The position numbers and the translations under genes were made by a program. DNA of 11,763 bases from Methylovirgula sp. (GTDB lineage: Bacteria > Pseudomonadota > Alphaproteobacteria > Rhizobiales > Beijerinckiaceae). Positions 7,571-11,763 of this stretch are shown piece by piece. The stretch is taken from assembly GCA_030040215.1 (NCBI GenBank), contig JASHUD010000194.1, positions 1 through 11,763 on the forward strand. Reading direction: 5' to 3'. The first letter of the stretch is position 1. The number at the start of each line of letters is the position of its first letter. The notes beneath the pieces were generated by a model. The model searched no databases, was not told the origin of the DNA, and worked only from the letters and a program-made list of their open reading frames with translations.

Positions 7571-8275
7571 ATGCTCGGCAAGGGTACTTTTTTTCTCGGT
7601 CTTCTCGGGTTGGCAATCAGTCCGGTTGCCGCTGAGCCCGTTCCTTCTCCGGCTCCCACCGTGGATCGGCATTTGTTCGATATCCTTCGCGACGGCAATA
7701 AGATCGGCACCGAGATCGTCGAGATCGATCGAGCCGGCGATACCACGAACGTCAAATTCACGACGCATATTTCCGTCGTCGTGATGTTTATCCGAGCCTA
7801 TCATTTCGAGCATTCCGCCACGGAAACTTGGACGGGCGGCAAATTCGTTTCTTACAAAGCCTACACCGACGATAACGGTACGAAGCACGACGTGTCGGCC
7901 GTCGCCAACAACGACAAACTCGAGCTCGATGTAGACGGCACGCATAGCGAAGCTGCGTCCGATCTCGTTCCGGCGAGTTGGTGGAATAAAGACTTCGTCA
8001 ACCGCACCGATATGCTCGATGCGGAGACGGGGCGCCCGGTGTCGATCAAGGTCGCGGATCTCGGTGACGAACCGCTCGTACAGAACGGCGCGACGATCCA
8101 AGCGCATCACTACAAGGTCAGCGGCGACCTGCATCGCGATCTGTGGTTTGACGGCGACACCTTGGTGCGGATCCAGCTCGTCGGCTCCGATCATTCGACG
8201 ATTGTATCGGATCTGCGTCCCGCGCCGGCTCCGGCGTCCGGAGTTCCGCCCCAACAAGGCGCGACGCAAGAGTGA
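7571..8275 (+). CDS. Secreted DUF6134 family protein
   Basis: A 234-residue exported protein of unknown function. The signal peptide has a hydrophobic core at about residues 6-20, with likely cleavage after VAA (residue 21), which places the mature protein in the periplasm. The mature part is beta-strand-rich with a regular pattern that I associate with DUF6134: FDILRDGNKIGTEIVEI (36-52), a VVVMFIRAYHFEHSATETWTGG segment split around residues 69-90, a strand pair with TDDNG, the Trp-rich PASWWNKDFV (134-143), LDAETGRPVSIKV (149-161), AHHYKVSGDLHRDLWFDG (178-195) and a closing strand VRIQLVGSDHSTIVSDL. The C-terminal tail is Pro/Ala-rich. ATG 7571 has an AGAAAG ribosome binding element eight bases upstream. 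It is separated from the previous gene by 181 bases, in which I see only a 6-bp stem (CCGATT 7441-7446, AATCGG 7455-7460). It lies upstream of xoxF with a 437-base gap, so a joint operon is unlikely. Confidence 0.83.
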   Translation: MLGKGTFFLGLLGLAISPVAAEPVPSPAPTVDRHLFDILRDGNKIGTEIVEIDRAGDTTNVKFTTHISVVVMFIRAYHFEHSATETWTGGKFVSYKAYTDDNGTKHDVSAVANNDKLELDVDGTHSEAASDLVPASWWNKDFVNRTDMLDAETGRPVSIKVADLGDEPLVQNGATIQAHHYKVSGDLHRDLWFDGDTLVRIQLVGSDHSTIVSDLRPAPAPASGVPPQQGATQE

Positions 8276-8407
8276 CGGGCGAAAATCGTTGCGTTTGCCG
8301 CTCGCGCAGTTTGCCCGGTGAGGCAGGCGGATTCCCACGCGCCTCGGCATATTTCTGACCGTTTGTCGCGGATCTCAGGAAGAATTTTTCGCGCGATGCG
8401 TCTCTGC

Positions 8408-8450
8408 GCGATCGGGAAAGCGTCCCAGGGGCGATCGGGAAGAAATCCCG
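8408..8450. promoter_or_regulatory. Tandem 23-bp dyad repeat upstream of xoxF, candidate operator pair
   Basis: GCGATCGGGAA occurs at 8408-8418 and again at 8431-8441, exactly 23 bp apart. In both copies TCCC follows four bases later, so each copy contains GGGA-N5-TCCC (8414-8426 and 8437-8449). Copy two extends to CGGGA-N5-TCCCG. Two identical inverted repeats spaced about two helical turns apart is the usual look of a binding site for two dimers of a regulator on one face of DNA. They lie 264 bases before the xoxF ATG. The repeat is seen directly; its role is inference. Confidence 0.55.
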
Positions 8451-8504
8451 TGGTGTTCCGCAGGTTCTCGTTCTTTATTTCCGGCCAAAGAAAAAGCGAG
8501 GCGA

Positions 8505-8639
8505 CTTCCGGTCTTAGCTCTCAATTGAGGCTTCGGAAGCGGCACTTAACAAGCCCTCGCATCAAGTTGAGGAACGGCTGGGAGACCCTCACAACTTCAC
8601 GCTTTTGAGAGATTTTCGACTTGCGCTTCCGTGTGCCGC
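8505..8639 (+). promoter_or_regulatory. Potentially structured xoxF leader with competing stems
   Basis: Several short complementarities lie in the non-coding DNA before xoxF. CTTCCG (8505-8510) can pair with CGGAAG (8534-8539), and that same CGGAAG can instead pair with a second CTTCCG at 8626-8631. There is a palindrome CTCAATTGAG at 8520-8529. CTCTCAA (8518-8524) matches TTGAGAG (8605-8611), GCGGCAC (8539-8545) matches GTGCCGC (8633-8639), and AAGTTG (8564-8569) matches CAACTT (8592-8597). TCAATTGAGG (8521) and TCAAGTTGAGG (8562) also form a near-direct repeat. Individually each could be chance. Apart from this, the tandem repeat and the palindrome, I see nothing and no credible gene in 8276-8712. 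Confidence 0.3.
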
Positions 8640-8685
8640 GCTCGAATGGCGCGGCGTCTGACGCGGATTGGCGTGCGCCGGAAAT

Positions 8686-8699
8686 ATGCAGATCTGCAT
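8686..8699. promoter_or_regulatory. Perfect 14-bp palindrome directly before the xoxF ribosome binding site
   Basis: ATGCAGATCTGCAT is its own reverse complement and ends one base before the Shine-Dalgarno. It could be an operator or fold into a short hairpin near the ribosome binding site. It also contains an in-frame ATG at 8686, while another in-frame ATG at 8698 overlaps its end; neither has its own ribosome binding site. Confidence 0.5.
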
Positions 8700-8706
8700 G
8701 GGAGGA
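8700..8706 (+). promoter_or_regulatory. Strong Shine-Dalgarno that fixes the xoxF start
   Basis: GGGAGGA sits six bases before ATG 8713. It chooses that codon over the in-frame ATGs at 8668, 8686 and 8698 and places the signal peptide at the N-terminus. Confidence 0.85.
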
Positions 8707-8712
8707 AGTAGC

Positions 8713-10578
8713 ATGAGACTTCGAAAACTGCTGCCATTATGTATGGGAGTGGCCGGCGCCTTGGCATTTTCCAGTGCCCTGTACGCGGCCGATGACGCGC
8801 TTTCGCTGGCCAGCAATCCGAATCTATGGCCGGCGCCCGCGCACGACTTAAACCTGACGCGTCACAGCAATTTGACCGACATCAACAAAAGTAACGTCGG
8901 CAAGTTGCAGCTTGCCTGGGATCAATCCACCGGGGCGCTGCGCGGTCAAGAAGGCCAACCACTGGTCGTCAATGTCGACGGCACGCCGATGATGTTCATC
9001 TTCAGCGCGTGGCCGAACATCGTCCAGGCTCTCGATCTTTCCGATCCGGACAATCCAAAGGAAGTCTGGAACTACGTCAAGAAGACCGACCGCGACGAAT
9101 CGGCTGTGCCGCGCGCTTGCTGCGACACTGTCAACCGTGGCGGCTCCTATGGCAATGGCAAGGTCGTCTACCAGACCCTCGACGGCTGGCTGATTGCGCT
9201 CGACGCGAAGACCGGCAAAGAGGATTGGGTCGTCAAGAATGCCTATCCGGATCATGGCGAGGACGGCACGCCAGCGCCGATCATCGCCGAAGGCCGGGTA
9301 TTCATCGGCTGGGGCGGCGCCGAGTTTGCGGCACGCGGCAACTTCACCGCGTACGACCTCGACACCGGCAAGCTGCTGTGGCGGAAGTTCAACAACGGCC
9401 CTGACAGCGACATTGGCATCACCGCAGATACCAATAAAGATAATTTGCGGCATGACCAGACACAGAATCAGGGCTTGACCTATCCTGGTGACGAGTGGAA
9501 GCGCGGTGGCGCGACTGTTTGGGGCTGGTACAGTTACGACCCCGAATTGCACTACGTCTATTACGGCACCAGTAACCCAGGCCTGTGGAGCCCCAGCTAT
9601 CGCTGCGGCGCAACCCCCCCGACGCAAGAGGCGTGCGACTCTGGCAAGTGGGACAACAAGTGGTCGATTTCCATCTTCGCCCGCAAGGCTGAGACCGGTG
9701 AGGTGGTTTGGGTCTTCCAAGAAGTTCCATTCGATCAGTGGGACTATGACGGCATCAACGAAGTCATTCTCGTTGACCTGCCGAATGTTGATGGCAAGCC
9801 ACACAAGGCGATTGTTCAGTTCGCTCGCAGCGGCTTCGCTTATGTTCTCGACCGGGAGACCGGCGAGCTTCTCCGCGCACATAAATATGTGACCGTGAAC
9901 TGGGCGGAAAAATACGACATGAAAACCGATCGCCCGATCAAGGTGGCGGAGCACTCACCGCTCGATGTCGGCAAAACGACCCAGGCCTGCCCGTCGGCGA
10001 TGGGCGGCAAGGATCAGCAGCCGGCCTCGGTCGACCCCAAGGATCCGACCAAGTTCTATGTTCCGACCAACAACTGGTGCATGACCGACGCGCCGCAGAC
10101 ACGGACGAGCTTGCAGCAAGGCGTCGTCTATGTGTTTGCCAACGTCTTCATGTATCCGGAGAAACCCGGCGTTACCGGCAGACTGAAGAAGTTTGACATA
10201 ATCACCGGCAAAGAGGATTGGGACATTCCGGATCCGTATCCGAACTGGAGCGGCACGCTCAACACGGATGGCGGCCTGGTGTTCTACGGCAGCTTGGGCG
10301 GCGACTTCCGCGCCGTCGATCGCGACAGCGGCAAGATCCTCTGGCAGCGCAAGCTCGGCTCGGGCGTCATCGGTGCGCCGATCACCTGGAAGGTGAACGG
10401 CGTGCAGTACGTGTCCGTTCTGTCGGGCATTGGCGGCTGGATCGGTCTGCCCGTCACCGCGGGCCTCGATCTCAACGACAAGTTCGGTGCGATCGGCGCA
10501 ACGGCGATGACCAAGGCCGCTGGCCTTGCCATGATCCCGCAAGGCGGAATGCTTTCCACCTTCCGCGTCTATCAGTAA
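8713..10578 (+). CDS. xoxF: PQQ-dependent, lanthanide-type methanol dehydrogenase (XoxF)
   Basis: A periplasmic quinoprotein that oxidises methanol (and possibly other short alcohols or formaldehyde), passing electrons to a c-type cytochrome. It has 621 residues; the signal peptide ends at about AYA (residue 25). It is an eight-bladed propeller with repeated W-motifs such as ALDAKTGKEDWVV, AYDLDTGKLLWR and AVDRDSGKILWQ. Seen cofactor residues: vicinal cysteines C136-C137 in RACCDTVNRGG, Glu204 (GGAEF), Trp270 under PQQ, Asn288 (TSNPG) and catalytic Asp344. The signature DQWDYDGINE has Asp346 two residues after the catalytic Asp, where calcium-type MxaF has Ala; in this family that extra Asp marks lanthanide use. 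The block after Asn288 (about 292-314) is longer than in XoxF5 or MxaF and contains C298 and C308, giving a longer protein than the usual ~600. From memory this resembles the XoxF3 group, but the subclade needs a tree. No small MxaI subunit gene follows; xoxJ does, after a terminator. Confidence 0.93.
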   Translation: MRLRKLLPLCMGVAGALAFSSALYAADDALSLASNPNLWPAPAHDLNLTRHSNLTDINKSNVGKLQLAWDQSTGALRGQEGQPLVVNVDGTPMMFIFSAWPNIVQALDLSDPDNPKEVWNYVKKTDRDESAVPRACCDTVNRGGSYGNGKVVYQTLDGWLIALDAKTGKEDWVVKNAYPDHGEDGTPAPIIAEGRVFIGWGGAEFAARGNFTAYDLDTGKLLWRKFNNGPDSDIGITADTNKDNLRHDQTQNQGLTYPGDEWKRGGATVWGWYSYDPELHYVYYGTSNPGLWSPSYRCGATPPTQEACDSGKWDNKWSISIFARKAETGEVVWVFQEVPFDQWDYDGINEVILVDLPNVDGKPHKAIVQFARSGFAYVLDRETGELLRAHKYVTVNWAEKYDMKTDRPIKVAEHSPLDVGKTTQACPSAMGGKDQQPASVDPKDPTKFYVPTNNWCMTDAPQTRTSLQQGVVYVFANVFMYPEKPGVTGRLKKFDIITGKEDWDIPDPYPNWSGTLNTDGGLVFYGSLGGDFRAVDRDSGKILWQRKLGSGVIGAPITWKVNGVQYVSVLSGIGGWIGLPVTAGLDLNDKFGAIGATAMTKAAGLAMIPQGGMLSTFRVYQ

Positions 10579-10600
10579 GGGTAACCTACTGAATGCCCTG

Positions 10601-10641
10601 TTGACGCCCGAGCCTCTGGCTCGGGCGTCAATTTAGTTTTT
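10601..10641 (+). terminator. Strong intrinsic terminator between xoxF and xoxJ
   Basis: TTGACGCCCGAGCC (10601-10614), loop TCT, then GGCTCGGGCGTCAA (10618-10631) form a perfect 14-bp GC-rich stem, followed by TTTAGTTTTT (10632-10641). It begins 22 bases after the xoxF stop and ends 41 bases before the xoxJ ATG. It would end most xoxF transcripts, leaving xoxJ to read-through or a promoter of its own. Confidence 0.93.
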
Positions 10642-10682
10642 CCAAGCAAGGCTGCGTTCAGGCCTCGGATCGCATCACGCAA

Positions 10683-11763
10683 ATGAATCTCTTCCCGCCA
10701 AAGAGCGTCAAATCGGCGCTCGGGTTTTTCGTTATCGGCATAGCGTGCCTCTTCGCTATCCCGTGCTCGGCGCAAGAAGCTACGTCGCAACAAGATGCGG
10801 CGCGCCAGCGCGCGATGCAGCAACAGAATATGGCGAGCGAGGACAAAGCGCTCGCAAACGCGCTGCGCAAGATCGATTCCTACCAGCCTCTCAACTCCGG
10901 CGATCGCGCCGCCCTCAAGGCCGCCGCACGGCGTGAGACCTTATCTGAATTGCGCGTTTGCGCCGATCCCGGCAACCTGCCGCTCTCCAACATGCGCGGC
11001 GAAGGTTATCAAAATAAGATCGTTGAGATCTTGGCAGCCGCGATGAACACGCACGTCAGCTACTATTGGGTCCCCTACATCGAGCGTGGGCTTCTTAGGC
11101 ATGCCTTCGGAACCGAACCCGGAAGCGATAACTGCGATGTGCTCTTGGATATGCCGGTTGGCTTCGAGGGCGTGCTGTTGTCCGAGCCGATCTACAAGAC
11201 TACCTACGTCTTCGTCTACCGCGCCGATCGCGATTACAACATTAAGAGTTTCGACGATCCCCGTCTCAAGCAGTTGAGGATCGGCGTCTACGAGACGTCC
11301 GGCATCCGCCAAGTCTTCAAGGAGCACGGCATTGACAACAACCTCGTGGTGCATCCGCTGAGCCAAGACGCGGATCTCAATCCGAAACACCAGCCGTCCT
11401 ATCAAGTTCAAGAGGTCATCGATGGCAAGCTCGACATGGCGGCCGTGTGGGGTCCCTTCGCGGGTTATTACAAGACGGTTAAAAAGGCCCCGATCATCGT
11501 CCAGCCGGTCAATCTGATGGAAAACCAAATCCCGCTCGAATTTGAACTCGGGTTGGGCGTTCAGCCGTCCGATTACATCCTTAAGTACAAGATTGATCTG
11601 GCTCTCGAAGATAAGAAGGCGGAAATCGAGAAGGTGCTTCGCGATTACGGCGTTCCGCTCGTGCAATGCAGCGATTGCACGGTCGCGGGCGATCTGCCGG
11701 CGCACGGCATCTACACGCAGCCGCCGACACCGCCGCCTTCCAGCGACAAATCTCAGGTAACCT
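10683..11763 (+). CDS. xoxJ: XoxJ/MxaJ-type quinoprotein-dehydrogenase-associated periplasmic binding protein (3' truncated by window edge)
   Basis: Periplasmic protein of the solute-binding fold that accompanies PQQ methanol dehydrogenases; known XoxJ proteins are proposed to help mature or activate the enzyme. The frame is open from ATG 10683 to the last base (360 complete codons, no stop), so the C-terminus is missing. The signal peptide has its core at about 11-27 and likely cleavage after CSA (residue 30). Residues 31-88 are a Gln/Ala/Arg-rich helical extension. The binding domain starts at LRVCADPGNLPLSN (90-103), continues with GEGYQNKIVEILA, CDVLLDMPVGFE, SEPIYKTTYVFVYR and LRIGVYETSGIR, and has AAVWGPFAGYY (253-263). 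LVQCSDCTVAGDLPAHG (326-342) with a CxxC pair is typical of the family, followed by a Pro-rich tail. C93 and C151 may form a disulfide. The Shine-Dalgarno is weak. J directly after F without a cytochrome resembles the mxaFJ order; the gene is complete apart from the window edge. Confidence 0.92.
   Translation, partial: MNLFPPKSVKSALGFFVIGIACLFAIPCSAQEATSQQDAARQRAMQQQNMASEDKALANALRKIDSYQPLNSGDRAALKAAARRETLSELRVCADPGNLPLSNMRGEGYQNKIVEILAAAMNTHVSYYWVPYIERGLLRHAFGTEPGSDNCDVLLDMPVGFEGVLLSEPIYKTTYVFVYRADRDYNIKSFDDPRLKQLRIGVYETSGIRQVFKEHGIDNNLVVHPLSQDADLNPKHQPSYQVQEVIDGKLDMAAVWGPFAGYYKTVKKAPIIVQPVNLMENQIPLEFELGLGVQPSDYILKYKIDLALEDKKAEIEKVLRDYGVPLVQCSDCTVAGDLPAHGIYTQPPTPPPSSDKSQVT

Noticed and set aside
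8318..8608. 96-codon plus-strand frame in the gap before xoxF
   Set aside because: It is Arg/Ser-rich, has no motif, no signal or membrane segment and no ribosome binding site, and it overlaps the regulatory repeat. I treat the gap as non-coding.
8848..9954. 368-codon minus-strand frame inside xoxF
   Set aside because: It is antisense to a full-length, motif-complete xoxF and has no family signature or ribosome binding site I could see.
8713..10578. Calling the gene mxaF (calcium methanol dehydrogenase) or an ethanol dehydrogenase (exaA/exaF)
   Set aside because: The extra Asp in WDYDG favours the lanthanide type over MxaF. CCDTVNRG, GGAEF and the downstream xoxJ favour the methanol rather than ethanol dehydrogenase branch.
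10941..11705. 254-codon minus-strand frame inside xoxJ
   Set aside because: It is antisense to a well-supported XoxJ and its composition is typical of a shadow frame.
1..11763. CRISPR arrays, transposons, integrase or phage genes, tRNA genes
   Set aside because: I saw no regularly spaced repeats, transposase or recombinase motifs, or cloverleaf-like sequence on either strand.

Overview
The window is high-GC, gene-dense chromosomal DNA. It most resembles an alphaproteobacterium, probably Hyphomicrobiales (Bradyrhizobium/Beijerinckiaceae-like). This rests on an E. coli-like but alphaproteobacterial sdhB end, a coiled/one-TM protein of a kind I associate with Rhizobiales, a DUF6134 protein and a lanthanide-type methanol dehydrogenase (xoxF) with its xoxJ partner. 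The taxonomic call is inference from the proteins; no rRNA or tRNA is present. I see no mobile element, CRISPR array or phage gene.

Layout. (1) 1-830: the 3' end of sdhB (complex II iron-sulfur subunit), overlapped by 4 bases by a small polytopic membrane protein gene (DUF6790-like). (2) 956-2494: a slipin/SPFH membrane protein and a small periplasmic SLT-type lytic transglycosylase, both on the plus strand. (3) 2516-4393, minus strand: kup, a proton-coupled potassium uptake permease, convergent with the transglycosylase gene. (4) 4394-4627: divergent kup/purA intergenic region with two adjacent hairpins, the second a terminator-like structure 38 bases before purA. (5) 4628-5926: complete purA (adenylosuccinate synthetase). 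(6) 6016-8275: two envelope proteins of unknown function, one single-TM with an Ala/Pro-rich linker and one secreted DUF6134 protein. (7) 8276-8712: a 437-base non-coding region with a tandem 23-bp dyad repeat, several potential RNA stems and a perfect 14-bp palindrome next to the ribosome binding site. (8) 8713-11763: xoxF, a strong intrinsic terminator, then xoxJ, which runs off the window end.

Functionally most of the window is ordinary housekeeping (TCA cycle/respiration, envelope upkeep, potassium uptake, purine synthesis). The most distinctive part is the right-hand third: a periplasmic PQQ- and lanthanide-type methanol dehydrogenase with an unusual two-cysteine insertion, and a XoxJ-type protein with a long helical N-terminal extension. 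They are separated by a terminator that would make the enzyme far more abundant than its accessory protein. The upstream region looks like a regulated promoter/leader. No cytochrome (xoxG) lies between F and J; it may lie beyond the right edge. I did not find a convincing wholly new system; the best candidates for new biology are the xoxF control region and the hairpin pair ahead of purA.
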